Below are positions 51,861 to 64,000 of a stretch of 64,000 nucleotides of DNA, piece by piece. The stretch is from the NCBI RefSeq assembly GCF_963576545.1, contig NC_083639.1, forward strand, positions 11,739,498 to 11,803,497, given 5' to 3'. Both the position numbers and the translations under genes were made by a program. The notes beneath the pieces were generated by a model. That model saw only the letters and a list, made by a program, of their open reading frames with translations. It did no database searches and had not been told where the DNA came from. The number at the start of each line of letters is the position of its first letter. Position 1 is the first letter of the stretch. This stretch comes from Limanda limanda (lineage: Eukaryota; Chordata; Actinopteri; Pleuronectiformes; Pleuronectidae).

Positions 51861-53779
51861 CTACACAGCGGGCCAGATGGGCCCAGTCACGATCAGCAGC
51901 AGTGGCAGAGTAAGTGCAGCGAGATTTGGACTGATGCTGGGAGCAGAGCTGGGGCTACACAGGTCGAACAGACTCCCCTGGAAGCGCATCTTCCTGGAGT
52001 CCTGCCTCAGCGTCTCCCAGATGGAGCTGACTTCCTCCTGACAGTCGGTCAGCGCTGTGAGGGCACATGTGTGGAAGGCTTCCCAGTGGCTGTGGCAAAC
52101 AAAGGATCATCACACCAACGCTGCATCTGCCAGTTTTACTCACAGATCATCCTGCATGCTATACAAACATCCAGACATGCTGTGGCTGTCGTGGATTCAT
52201 TTGCTTGCCAATAATCTATTGATGGTCTCGGATGGTTACAGTGGCTTCAAGCAAGTCAAGCTGAGCTTTAATTGCCATGGCAACTGCATCCGAGTGAAAC
52301 AATATCACACATGATATTGCAAGTGGGCAGTTTTCAACAGAGGGCTTATGTGTAAATCTTTATCTTCAATATTCGGTGCTGGGCCTGTAGACAACGCGCA
52401 GAAACAATGACAAAAAATGTCCCTGGAATTTCATTACAGCTGCAGCGAAGTCATAAATTATTTAGCACAATAGCTCAGTGTCTCAGCACCACTCATTTCT
52501 CTATTGTGCCTCTGAGGTTATGGCATCTCCTCCAGGGTTTTGTCAGAAGATGCACATCTGTCTCTCTCTATATTATTCCAATCAATTTTGTGCTTTTTCA
52601 TACAAACTGAACTGACAGACAATGTTATGCACAAGTGATTTAGATCAGTGCTTGTGTCTGTTTTAAATCCAGCCCATCATGACAGTTCTCACCCTCTTTG
52701 AAAGTGGATTAATCAGAAAGGTTTGGCTCGAATCAAAACCTTCAGGATCTATTTGATGTTAATTACAGAGATGTCCATGAATGGAAGTCGCATGCTGTTC
52801 ACACACTGAGAGAGTTATTCTCACCTGCACACGGCCGCCACTCCACTCTCACTGGTCACGTTCTCCTGATAGTTGTCCATGCTCTCTCCCAGCTCCAGGA
52901 CACAGAAGGAAAAGTCCCTGTAAACCTTTTCACACTTGACATCTGGTGAGTCTCCTGACACCGAGATGGACAGGAACACTGCAAAACAGACCCAGGTGAA
53001 AAGTGAACAGATTTTATAAACCTGTGAAACTATGATTTTTAATGGAGAAGTTTGAAAAATGAATCAGTGGCACTTTGCTGCTGACAAATGGACAAAGTTG
53101 CCAGAAGTCTTTGCTTGGACTGCTTACAGGCCATTTGGTATTTTTCCTCAATGCTGAGTATTTTTCAATCTCTTCCTTGTCACTGCCTCACTGGTCATGA
53201 TCATGCAACTTTTATACCGTTTAATACATTTTCCGATAAATGTCTTTTTTCTTTTTTGAATATTTCATCATATTTTACGGTTTTGTGTTTCTGTGAAACA
53301 GATTGAGTCACAGCTCGTGATCACTGCACCTCACACATTTCTCCCACATGGAGTTCAATTCTTTGTTTAGAGCTATTTCTGATTCAAATGCTAAAACACA
53401 GAGTTTCCTCAAGGAAAATGCATAATGAGCATGATTAAAGCACCAAACATTAGTAAAAGTGACATTTAAGGAGGGATTAGTTTATGAGTTATTTTTTAAA
53501 ATGTTGCATAAAAGCTTTCACACCAACACCCAAGTGGGACCACCCATGCCGTTATCTATGGTGGATGGGGCTGTTCTACCAGCAGCCGGCCACCACGGTG
53601 CAGATCTTATCGCCATTGTGCAAAAAACAGATGGAGAAGCATGAAGACTATTGTGATATTTCAGATACATGGAGATGAAGCGATGTCAGGCAGTTTTCTC
53701 TTACGGACCATCAGGAAAATATCTTACCCAGAGCAAACGCGAGAATCCCCCCGATCTTCGTCGACATGTAAAATCCCAT
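51861..53779 (-). CDS. nrn1: Neuritin-family GPI-anchored protein, three coding exons
   Basis: Neuritins are small secreted, GPI-anchored proteins that promote neurite outgrowth and synapse stability. Minus-strand exons: 53779-53728, 52978-52825, 52089-51861; phases agree and give 144 residues (human NRN1 is 142). Residues 1-30 are hydrophobic (STKIGGILAFALGVFLSISVSG), a signal peptide. Cys-rich core: VKCEKVYRDFSFCVLELGES, then HWEAFHTCALTALTDCQEE and RFQGSLFDLC, matching NRN1 more closely than NRN1L. The tail is a GPI-type hydrophobic end (LAALTLPLLLIVTG). A second in-frame ATG at 53767 (MSTKIG) would give a shorter start; I chose the upstream one because it gives the family length. The symbol is by resemblance; a and b copies are not resolved. 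Confidence 0.88.
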
Positions 53780-54120
53780 ATCATCCCATGTCAGGGCGAG
53801 CGGCAAGAGAGGAAGGAGAAGCTGCGTTGAGTCACACGGGGAGGATCATCTGCCCATTCTTCATGTGTGTGTCAGTGATGGAGCGCTGATAAAAAAAACA
53901 CTTGGTGTGTGTGTGTGTATGTGTATGTGTGTGTGCGCAGTCTCCCCCTGCTCCGGCCGACTGGTGCTGACGTTACCTGCCCCCCGGCGGGCGCTGAGCT
54001 CATCCTCTCCCCCCCCAGCACCGGACAGCTCCCGCAGCACTCCCCCCGCCCCTCACCGCCGGGACCCACACGGTGCTCGCCTTCATCAGACACGCTGTCA
54101 TATAGCGTTCATGCTCGTGT
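53780..54120 (-). promoter_or_regulatory. GC-rich neuritin promoter with TG tract
   Basis: A CpG-rich, C-rich block at about 53935-54090 lies upstream of the neuritin start, with a short TG tract at 53903-53936. No TATA box could be placed with confidence. Confidence 0.35.
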
Positions 54121-55558
54121 TATAGATTTTCACCTCTCCTGCCTTCTCTTTGTGGGATCTCCATTTTATCCCACTAAGCTGCTGCCAAGATCTAAAGTCA
54201 GGATTCCGCTCTCATGACTTAAAGACATTTTAAATCTTTAATTGCATCGGAAATATTTTTTAATGGTTAAAAACAAATTTAAATGGATGCTGTTCCCTCA
54301 TAAAAAAACATCAGAATATATTAATATGTAAACCTGTCCCAAAATACAAGTGTACAAGTATGTGCGGCTGAAAAGATAGATAGATAAATACCTTATTAAT
54401 CTTGAAGGACATTTAGGTTACATTTTTGGAATCAATTATTTGGACTATGGCAATTGAACAATATCTCTCTTCATATTATTTTATATTACTTCATTAATTA
54501 CATTACTTACTATTAGTCTACATAGCACATACAAGAATTGGTAATTAATGAACCCAAAAAGGTAAAGCTTCACTAAAGGGCTTTGAAATATCTGTGACTC
54601 AGGGCATTTCCATCCTAATTTCCTGGCTAACGCCATGCACAGCTGTCATTTTACTGAAGCTCTGCAGATGATAGTAACATTACTGCATGACACACAACCT
54701 GTGACACAATGCAGACTACAGCAGTATAGAGTAATTGAGAGATACAATTTCAAAGAGTAAAACAAGCAGGAATAAAAAAAAAAACTTTGTTCACCCCTTT
54801 ATTGTTTCATAACAAATACTGGAATGCATTCTGAAAGACTGCATCTGGTAAAGATGCTTTGCTGAGCCTCTGACAACAGGCTGGTGATGAAAAGGAGCTG
54901 CAGATACCTGCAGAGAACACTGTTTAATGCTTGTTGTTCTTGCAGCTGCCATTTCCCTGCATAAAACAAACATCACATCAAACCTAAAGGGCCCAGACCT
55001 CAGGTCGTGTGACTAGATGTTAACGGCAGAGGGGGAATAGTGGGTAGTCGTTTTTTTATCAAAATCACAGTGCAGGTCAGGCACAATGGTGGTTTAAAGA
55101 TATGTGGATGCTTTCAGGTCATAACATATTTTATCATCATTTTGACAAGTCTTTGAGTAATGACATTTACATTTAATTATTATCATGTCACAGCATCCAC
55201 ATGGATGCATTCTATTCAGCTTGTTTTGGACTCAAGCTGTGCCAAATCCCTTTTGTTTTTCCATGATTTTTAATGACCACATGGTTTACCCTTATACACA
55301 CACACATTAAAAAATGAACTGTATTTCAGTCCTGTTAGTGTCTAAATACTTTGAGCAGAGCTGTAGCGTCCAGGACGCTGCTTGTGACACCAACAGGAAC
55401 ATCAGACTGAGAGACTGAAATCCACAGAAACATCTCGAACAAACTGGTCAGGCTCCAGAAATGATGATCCATTGTGAATGGGGATCAGGTTACTGTGGTT
55501 AGGAGATGAATTGAAAGCCTGATGGACCCTATGATGACGGATGGAAACATGGACAGCT
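54121..55558. other. Intergenic region and SSR1 3' untranslated region
   Basis: AATAAA on the minus strand occurs at 54798-54803, a plausible distal poly(A) signal giving SSR1 about 0.75 kb of untranslated tail. A short TAGATAGATAAATACCTTATTAAT stretch at 54376-54399 resembles the tail of a LINE. No gene recognised. Confidence 0.45.
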
Positions 55559-58500
55559 TTATTGATCAGTTCCGGCAGCCCTCTTGGTTCGTTTCCTTGG
55601 AGATGTTTTCGGGGAAGCCTTGTCTGTAAGACAGGAAGTGAGGATCAGCTTTTTGTGTGTAACATTAATATGAGCCTATTGTTATTATTTGTAACAGGTG
55701 GGGAGTAATATATGAACATACTCATGACATTAAGAGTCTCCTGAGGAATCCAGCTGATGTCCACATCACTCATCCCACCAGTGCCCTTCTCTATTTTCAC
55801 AGGGAGTCTCTTTTTCTGCAAAACACAGGATCAAAGACAACATCTTATCTCCACCCATTAGCCTGCTTCAATCTCAATGTTTCTCTGTTCAAAGGGACGG
55901 TATGTAGGGTGGTGAGTTCATGTCCATGTATAGAACAAACACACATATCTAAACATATGAAATTCAACAGTTCATTGAAAACGAACACATACCGTCCTCG
56001 TCTCCAGGACTTGGTATATTCCAAAGACCATCAGGGCGACCAGGCCAGCCAGGAACACGTACAGGAACATTCTTCAAAAACAAGAAGATGATCTCTTGAA
56101 TAAATCAATGTTTTTGTCTGCATTTGTTTTTTTGTTTGTCAGCATGATTATCCCAAAACTACAAAATGTGGTTTCATAAGGGGACTGTTGGGCTGTTCTG
56201 GAGGTATGTACTGTCTGAGTGGCATTCTAATGGTATAATGTTTTTTTTCTTTTACAGCTTATTTCAGTACACAAAGTACACAAGCACAGTTTTAATGCCT
56301 TCAGGAGGATGGTATGAAAACAGTTCTATGACTTCCCATCAACCTTCTGCAGTTTGCTTCCTAAATAATGGATGCAAATTTAGCCAGAGCACTCTCTCAC
56401 CAAATGGCTGCCTTCAGTAGCAACTTCAAAACCATCTATTGGCAAACTTTATGCATGAAATCTAATGTAGAACAATTGGCCCCAGATATGATATTTTACG
56501 ATGGAAAACAGTTTTTTTCCCTGTCCTTGGCGAATTTGCTGGCGTCAGTGTCTGCATCTTGCACCAGCAGCACAATTCGGACAACTTATTTCTTCGTGCC
56601 AATTTCACACCTCCTTTTACAGGGCCTTGCATGTGCTGCAATGTTCTGGGGGAGCTGGTATTAGGGAGCCATAAAGAGCTGAATGTGGCCTCATGAGACA
56701 ATGCAAATAAGTAAAATAACTAGGCAAAACTAATTAGCTTTACACATTATCTACATATAATTAGCTCTTCTCTCCATTTTGGCAATGAAAGAATATAAAA
56801 GGACAAGAAGATTCATCAACCTTTTCATTAATAAGAATGCACATGATAGGATATAACTCGGCCTTACGTTTCTCCATCCAGTCCCTCCTCTCTCTCAATG
56901 ATGTTGACAGTCTGGTTATAAATGGCAGTCTGGAACGCGTTACCCTGGAGAAAAAAGCTAGTGAGAAAATATCTTCAACTTTCAGGAACCTTCTTGAAAC
57001 ATCTCCTCAAAAATCAAAATGGCTTATGATTCAGCATCCATCACCTCATTCATTATTACTGAAAAAACAACAGTCAATTCTCAGTAGGGAGAAAATAAAG
57101 AGAGTAAAGAGCAAGGCAATCCCAGTTCTAAAAATTTGTTGTGGCCAACCACCAACAAACCTTGTAATGATGAATACAGGAGTTTTTCTTATTTGTTTTT
57201 ACCTCATTGTCAAGATAGTTGAGGAGGATAACAAGACCGAATGGACGACCGGCCATCTGCTGAGCTGGGATGAACGAGTACTCAAAGGAGGCCTGAGCCT
57301 GGGGCTGCACGGCTGTGTTCAGGGGCAGAGCTGTGAACTGAAAACACACACATACACACAACATTAAAAACTGAGCTTTAATATGGTAAATGGTAACGTA
57401 ATACTTGTCAGTATTGTATTCATTGTGTTCAGTGGCAGGGCGGGCAACAATTAAACAGATGCTTACTTATACATGAGCTAAGATATAGATGTTATGGATT
57501 TTATTTTGCCTTAATGATATAGTTCAGAGGAATAACACCTAAACATCCTAAACACACATTCTTCTCCTTTTACATCTCAGAGTTAATTTTTAAATAATTT
57601 TTCTATACATCCAAGCCCTTATGAAGTAAAAAGGTGCACGTGTTTGCTGGTGGTTTTATCCAAGATCAAACTTACATTCTGAATGTAGAACTGGAAGTCC
57701 TGGGGATAACGGAAAGATGCCTCCAATGACTGGACTGCGAATTCCTGACTCCCCTTGTTGCTGAAACCAACCAGGAACCTCACGATCTCATTGGCAAAGA
57801 ACTCTAAATGAGGAGATGCATTTGTTTAAATATCAAATACAGCTAAAACATCAGTTATAAGGTGTGGTAACAAAGCTGTTTAGGTTGTGATTTTAAACAC
57901 AGTGAAACCCCAAGAAATGAGACCTGGACCAACCTTCTCCTGTCGTGAAGAGGATGGTTGTGTCGGCATCAGGGTGAACAGTTACCAGTTTATCTGCGCC
58001 TTCATCAGACTCCTCTTCCTCAGCCTCCTGCGGATGAACACAACATTGTAACATAACCACCTAATATAAAACATGTGTTTTGTCCCACTGCTGCATGATC
58101 AGAGATATACACACCGATGCTTGTATCTGATCTTCCTCAACGAGAACCTCTTCATCATCCTCCTCCTCATCTACAGCAGCATCTGCATCCTCGACGGTGT
58201 CCTCAGCAGAGTCTGGCTCTGCGGAGACCTGGCCTGCGTGGATCAGAAGACAAAAGAGCATGAGTGATGGTCGTACAGTGAAATAATATTGATATTAAGA
58301 AAGGACTGTGCAATATAACTATATCAACGATTATACAAAATTACAAAAGGTTAAATATACATAGAGGAGGTATAACACACAATTGATCTACCTCAAGTGT
58401 CAATCTCTGCTCATAAAGACGAGTTTAAAACCACAACCATTACTCAGGAGCAAAAATCTGATTTTAAATATAAAAGAAATATAATTTGAGATTTATCCTG

Positions 58501-59193
58501 ATGATTATTGATAGCCACTAATGTGAAGATTTTCGTCTTGATATTATTTTTGAGCCACATTGCCCCCAGCCCTATATTATGACGAGTGGAAATCCCATTT
58601 AGGACAGTGGTTATTATCATATCAGGACTTTAATGAATTGATTCATTAATAGCATAATTTCCCTGGTAGTTCTTGTTGGACCTCGACACGTGAGTGAAAA
58701 TGGACATCAAATATGATCAACATTATGAATAATCTTCTCTCTCAAAACTTTGTATGTAAATATGTTGTTCAAACTTCAATAGCCAGGCCACCAAAATACC
58801 ATACTTTATCAATGATATTTAACACAATTAAAATGTTTGTTACATGTCTTTATTTGTTGGTAGAGTTGGACCATCACACACCAGTCCAACATAATCATTC
58901 AGCTATTGTCCAAAGCTTATATCAAAACCAGTCAGTGGTTAGTTCTGCTTTTAAGAATTGATGTGATTGAAAATGAATGGAGGACTCAGACTGGACATGA
59001 TGGTATATTGCCATTCTGGCAATGTTATTTGAATTTAGCCCGACTGTAATAATCTGGATCACTTGTTGATCAAACTAATCTGAGCAGAACAATAACCATT
59101 TCTCATGCTAATGTGTGGCAGCGGGAATGGAGACATACGATCATATCTATGGTGACGTGTCCCTGTGAGAGGCAGAAGCTAACTGTTTCTGCA

Positions 59194-59239
<46 letters not shown>

Positions 59240-59565
59240 ACATTCTCTCACACATACACACAGTTTGAAGAAAGAAACTCGTCTCTACAGATCATGAAGT
59301 TAACGTTAGAAGTTAGACTCTTCTGTGGATGTGGATAAATCACATCCAGGTTAGCGGAGCCGTAGAGCTGCGTGCGCGCCGCTGTGAGCCTGTGCCACGT
59401 CAATACGTCCCCACAGAACCTCAACTTCTCAACTGTTCGCAAAGACACACGACGGGACCCAACTCGCACCCCCCACCCGTCCGGACGCGACCTACCGATG
59501 GAGATGAGTCCGCAAGGGAAGGCCAGGAGGAGCAGCAGCAGCAGCTTGGATCCCAGGGTGAACAT
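55559..59565 (-). CDS. ssr1: Signal sequence receptor subunit 1 (TRAP-alpha), nine coding exons
   Basis: Single-pass ER membrane glycoprotein, alpha subunit of the translocon-associated protein complex beside the Sec61 channel, helping some secretory proteins enter the ER. Minus-strand exons: 59565-59496, 58233-58115, 58027-57934, 57803-57676, 57337-57203, 56944-56868, 56071-55993, 55815-55722, 55623-55559; phases agree and give 286 residues, equal to human. Residues 1-24 are a leucine-rich signal peptide. An acidic lumenal stretch ([18 protein letters not shown]) follows, then the lumenal domain with two Asn-X-Thr sites (NFT, NQT). The transmembrane helix is [19 protein letters not shown] from about residue 209, and the basic cytosolic tail ends [20 protein letters not shown]. 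The stop codon overlaps an AATAAA. No damage seen. Confidence 0.96.
59195..59232. repeat. CA dinucleotide array in SSR1 intron 1
   Basis: About 19 CA units, followed by further CACA-rich sequence to 59260. Confidence 0.95.
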
Positions 59566-59700
59566 CTTGTTGGACGTGCAGCTGAAGTTAGTAACACATC
59601 AGCGTTCAGCGGAGCAGAGGACTAGGGCCGAGCGGAGGGAGGGGTTAGAGGCGAAGGGGGCGGGGCCCGGGGCCGCCTGCTGGGAAGTTTGTGTGCAGCA
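59566..59700 (-). promoter_or_regulatory. ssr1: SSR1 5' leader and GC-rich promoter
   Basis: GC-rich sequence immediately upstream of the SSR1 ATG, with GGGGGCGGGGCCCGGGG near 59660 that contains an Sp1-type GC box. The start site is inferred to lie here. Confidence 0.45.
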
Positions 59701-59724
59701 CTGCTGAGAGGTCCCACTCTCTTA

Positions 59725-59935
59725 AAGAGATAGTTCACCCCAAAATGAAATATCATCCATTTTCTACTCACCGCTACGTCGATGGAGGAGTGGGGGAAGT
59801 GTTTGAGTCCAAAAAACACTTGGGGGGAATCCAACACGATTGAAGTAAAAGGGCGACCACTTTTTCAAACATAAACGTATACTGCTCTTGTGGAGTCATC
59901 CAAGTGTCGGTAAAACCCTGACATTAAAATTCAAC
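59725..59935 (+). repeat. Dispersed fish repeat, second copy
   Basis: Same family as 41906-42215, with GATAGTTCACCCCAAAATGA and GTGTTTGAGTCCAAAAAACA. It lies directly upstream of the SSR1 promoter. Confidence 0.6.
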
Positions 59936-61017
59936 TCGAAACGAGGTCATTTACACCATGTTTTTAGCCTTCATGTCCTCCCCTGGAGCCACGTTTGTTA
60001 CTTTTCCTCCTGTGGTATTAATACATACGATAAGTAGAAACTTCTTAAAGTTTATGATCACTACAATTTTGTGTTACATGTACTTTTATAATACTGATTT
60101 GGCTAAATCAAAAAAGAATATCTATACTTGGCCTACGTATAGATTTTACATATAATTTAAAAAAAATGCATTTTTATAAAAGTATAAATACCCGACAGTA
60201 CAATTGTTTTATTTTTTATTAACTACAATAAAGCTGCTTACCTGTTAGTGCATCTGTAATTTAATGATATCTAATGGAATATACAGCGTAACTCTGCTGC
60301 ATTATGAGTACTTTTACATTCAATACAGATAAATTAGTTTTGCTGATCGTGCTTCTGTACTTTTAAGTGAGTCACAACCTCAAGATCTCACTGTAGCTCA
60401 TTTGGGCTAAAATATATATATTTTTTCCCGGGAATAATGTGAAGCTCAGATTCCTAAAGAAGGCTGAACTGTCCACAGAGCTGCACAGAGCAGCACAAGG
60501 GAAAACACGTGCAGAATACAGGTGTACTCTGTCATCGCAGTGAGCAGTAAAACTTAGCGTTTTCATTAGTGACCTTCATGTCTGCACAAGGAGTGAGGGA
60601 TATTCCTTAAAAACACAAACATTTACTTCTTACTTGTGCACCACTTAAAATAATTGTTTAATGATGTAAAGGTGGGCTTGGCTCGAACTATACATCGCCC
60701 ACATGCCTTGCAGAAACCCACTCATCTAGTGTCGGTGGGTTGGATGTGTAATAATTCACTGAAACCGTTTGGCTGGGACAACATTTCTTGGACAGATTCA
60801 CGCACACCAGTTAGTACACAATGTGGTACAGAGTCAAGTACATGTGAGTAAACTGACGGAAGTATCTTATAAGAGAAACAGCATCTGTGTGTCTCAGTTT
60901 CAGTTACTGTCCCAGGTGTATTCTTGTCCTCACAGTTCACACTGTGCAAACAGATGGAACAAGAAAATGATGTGATAATGCTTTAGTTTTATTTCATATA
61001 TATATATGTCTAAATAT
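59936..61017. other. Intergenic spacer
   Basis: AT-rich, with no gene recognised. Small open frames at 60372-60566 and 60654-60851 lack support. Confidence 0.45.
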
Positions 61018-62531
61018 TAGGGCTGTCAAAATTAACGCGTTAATCTATGAGATCATTGTGCCCGAGATTAATGCAATAAAATATTTTAACGCAGTTAACA
61101 CAACTTTGTTTACCTCCGGTGTCTGGAAGAAAATTCAGCTCCCCGAGCAAGCTGCCAGCGTCGCCCTCACCGGTGACCACTGGACGTCAGTCAGCACTCA
61201 GCAATGACAATCACCTGGGTGTCACAGCTCATTTTATTGACAATGTATGGAAAACTAGATATTTTGCGTTGGAAGTAAAAAAAAATAGACTCGCGTTATA
61301 CAACGGAGAACTGTACGGAGGAATTCCTCGACGCACTTCAAACACAGCCCGTCAAATGATAAGTCCCGTCTGAATGGAAGCACAGCAAACAAGGACAGCA
61401 GGAAGAGTCGCTAGTTCAAGATGTTGCCACCCGGTGGAATTCTGCCTTGGAGGTTATCAAACGGATCCAGTGAAACAAGGGTCCGCTCGCTCAGCACAAG
61501 ACCAACATCTCATGTTAATTTCACCGGAGCTGGCTGAACTGGAGAAGTTGGAGAAGCTACTTGAACCAGGCAGGCAACTCCACTCTTTCCGTCCTCTCAT
61601 GTGCACTTTTTTTTATCTTCCTCGAACTGTGTGTGTGTGTGTGCGCATGTTCGTGTGCGCGAGCTAGCCCCCGGAGCTAACCGGGCTGCTAACCGGAGCT
61701 ATGAGCTAACCGGAGCAGAGCTGGAGCTAACTGCTCCACTGCGGGCCTGCGCCACTGCTCCACTGCGGGCCTGCGCTGGGGCTCTAGCAGCCAGGCATCG
61801 GTCAACCTGACTCTGGTTCAAAACAATATGGTTGCAATATTGTATCTTCGTCTCCAGCACTTAAAACAGGTCAATCTGAGGAGGGCTGGTTTAGACAGGG
61901 TAAAAAGGGTGCTGTTTTAAATGATCCTTGTGGTAGTTTGACCAAAATATGTTACAGACATTTCATTAAGACCCCAAGGAACCATATCAACTGTGGTAAA
62001 ATGTGCATACGGTGGGACCTTTGAAGTGGCAGAGATCTTCCTGTTTTCACTTTCATGTTTGTTTGCACTTTAACATGACAGATTTGAATGTCACTTCAGT
62101 TAACCAAGGCCACCTGTTATGCTGTTGTGTGTGTTCAATGTTAAAGATGACAGTACCAATGGTGTCTCAAATACACCTCTTTTTTGACCTTTTACTAATC
62201 TGGATGTTTCAATGAAGAAAGAAGCAGTGTTATTGTTTCCAAGGACATTGGGAATATTTTTCGCTGGTTTTTAAATATACTTTTTTACACAATTTATCAT
62301 ACATGATATTAAACGACCTGGCTGCCACTTTATAGGGAGGTGTTATAGGCCTGAGCCTCTTTGAAAACACAACATTGTGTAAAATACAGGCTGTCTGAAG
62401 TGATTACTCGTTAATTTATAAGATTTAGTCTTTAGAAGAAAAACAAACTTTTAATCGCGAATAATCTAGATTAATGAATTTCAAAATGTGAGATTAATTA
62501 GTTAATTTTTTTTAATCTATTGACAGCCCTA
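61018..62531 (+). mobile_element. hAT (ZBED-type) DNA transposon fossil, about 1.5 kb
   Basis: Ends are inverted (TAGGGCTGTCAA at 61018 and TTGACAGCCCTA at 62531), with a flanking 8-base near-duplicate (CTAAATAT / ATAAATAT, one mismatch). The left part carries broken pieces of a hAT transposase in different frames: ALTGDHWTSVSTQQ at about 61160, then NHLGVTAHFIDN after a frame change, then TTENCTEEFLDALQ after another. Stops and frameshifts make it inactive, and most of the gene is deleted. The AT-rich right half has no coding sequence. Confidence 0.75.
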
Positions 62532-64000
62532 ATAAATATAAATATACACGTGTGTCCTATTTCCTTGTATATTTGGAGCTGAAAAGAAAGACTCTATTTT
62601 CATAAAAGGTTAGCACCGTTGTAGGCTCACTACCTGTTACCTTGGAGGTTTGTGTCAATCTAACAAAAGTTTGTGGTTTTCTGCAAAAGCACACATCCTG
62701 TTGTATGTCAACAGGTCCTAGAAAAAAACCGTCTCCTCCTATGAAAAGCATCACAATGTAAGAACACAAAACAGATGCTATTTAGACCTGTTCTCTATAG
62801 ACACAGTGCAGAAAGAGGCAGATACGGGGAGAAGCAGAGAGATCGGTCCTTGCTTAAAACATATTTGTTCGATGGAATTGTTTTGCAATGTCTCACAACC
62901 GGATGGTAAGTTTTGAATGAAGACTCAACGCTGTGAAATTAAAAATGTTGAGGTAAGAGTGGATATGAGATTTAAAGGGTAAGTATCACATTTGCATTCT
63001 ACATGTCAATGACAAGGAATCAGGATTATGCTATTATTTGGCAGAAGGGAGTAATTTAACAATTTTACATGAAATACAATACAACAAAACCTGCAATTGC
63101 AACATTCAGGAACGTGTTCTTCACACAAAATTTACATTTAAATAATACAGTTGAATAAAGTACACTCATTTGTAGAAATGAAAGTGCAACTTAGTCACAC
63201 AAAGTATCCCAGTTGGGAAATTAAAACATTTAGCTGGTTAGTATAGGATGTGGTGCATTAAGATCATTTGTATTTGAGGTCAGGAGAAGATTAATACCAG
63301 TAGATGATCCAACATCGAAATATAAGATTGTAGGGGGGAATCTATTGAATTTTACTTTCATCCGGTATTGAATCACTACCTAAATTATCTGAGGCTTTTA
63401 CACAGTATTATCAAGACTTTACAATGTTAAAGAGAATGACAGTTTGCACCAAGATCAAGCACTAGGCAATTAATTCACATGAGATAGGTATGCTGCAAGG
63501 AGATCGTAAATGGATATTCATTTATCTGTTTATGTTTAGTTACCAATCATTTGACCATTTACTTTCCTGTTTTTGCCAGCTCTTCATCTGCCAAAAGAGC
63601 ACATTGGACCTCTGACAAAATACAAACTAAAACCACACAGAGTGGCGTGTGTTCCACTTAAACCAACATTGTCATCCACTTGAAAGCACCACTAATACAC
63701 GTTTTTGAATTCACAGTTAGTAAAACAGCTGTGTAATGCACAAAGCGTGTGGCCACAAACCACATTATGAAAATGTTGAGTTAGCTAAAACAGTATATTC
63801 TTGGCTGGACAGCAAAAAATGTTGACAATGGCTGACAATTCTCTGGATTCATTAAACATCCCCTTTCTCAGTCATGTTATTTTTAACCTCCAAATTTGTC
63901 ACATTAGTTTTGTAAAATATTGGTTATAGTTTTTGGTTAAAAAAGATGTTGAACCAAGCTAAAAGAAAGCAAACTGTGTTATTTATTTAACAGAAAAACC
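62532..64000. other. Intergenic spacer to the window end
   Basis: AT-rich sequence without recognisable exons, RNA genes or repeats beyond short low-complexity runs. It could be part of an intron or untranslated region of a gene outside the window. Confidence 0.4.

Overview
The window is a piece of a ray-finned (teleost) fish nuclear genome. The evidence is intron-rich vertebrate genes with GT-AG splice sites in consistent phase, small introns, long tetranucleotide and TG arrays, and interspersed repeats of the kind that are abundant in fish. There are no operons, CRISPR arrays or prokaryote-like genes. I rebuilt seven intact coding genes by joining exons on sequence and splice phase. They are NAB2 (minus, 281-2893), DNAJC14 (plus, 6802-10951), INPP1 (minus, 16298-18823), an S100B-like EF-hand gene (plus, 22111-22930), an acyl-CoA thioesterase/BAAT-family gene (minus, 24489-29518), SYS1 (plus, 45420-46274) and a neuritin/SSR1 pair (minus; neuritin 51861-53779, SSR1 55559-59565); counting the pair separately there are eight.

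Layout. At 0-20 kb, NAB2 and DNAJC14 point away from each other across an interval holding an 0.8 kb TATC/TCTG array; a 5.3 kb gap follows, then INPP1. At 20-24.5 kb lies the small S100 gene and a TCTG array. At 24.5-40 kb there is a tandem duplication of an 11-exon thioesterase gene. The first copy (A) is intact, with a Ser-Asp-His triad. The second copy (B) is a pseudogene: it has a 38-base exon deletion that breaks the frame, and it lacks the two last exons, including the catalytic histidine. Between the copies sits a weak two-exon candidate gene. At 40-51.8 kb there is SYS1, a foldback element in its first intron, and long gene-poor flanks. At 51.8-60 kb are neuritin and SSR1. The last 4 kb hold a 1.5 kb hAT transposon fossil and nothing else that I can support.

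The genes do not form one pathway: they cover a transcription co-repressor, two secretory-pathway membrane proteins (SSR1 and SYS1), an ER co-chaperone, inositol phosphate turnover, Ca2+ sensing, fatty-acyl-CoA hydrolysis and a GPI-anchored neural ligand. Evolutionarily, the left end joins NAB2 and DNAJC14 (human chromosome 12q13) to INPP1 (human 2q32, near NAB1), which fits an ancestral linkage sorted differently after the vertebrate genome duplications.

I found no clearly new biological system. The best leads are the decayed tandem thioesterase copy and the unusual exon-rich structure of its intact sister, a three-residue deletion in the S100 N-terminal calcium loop, a TG tract that forms the splice acceptor of DNAJC14 exon 4, two well-bounded hAT elements with 8-base target duplications, and a large foldback element.
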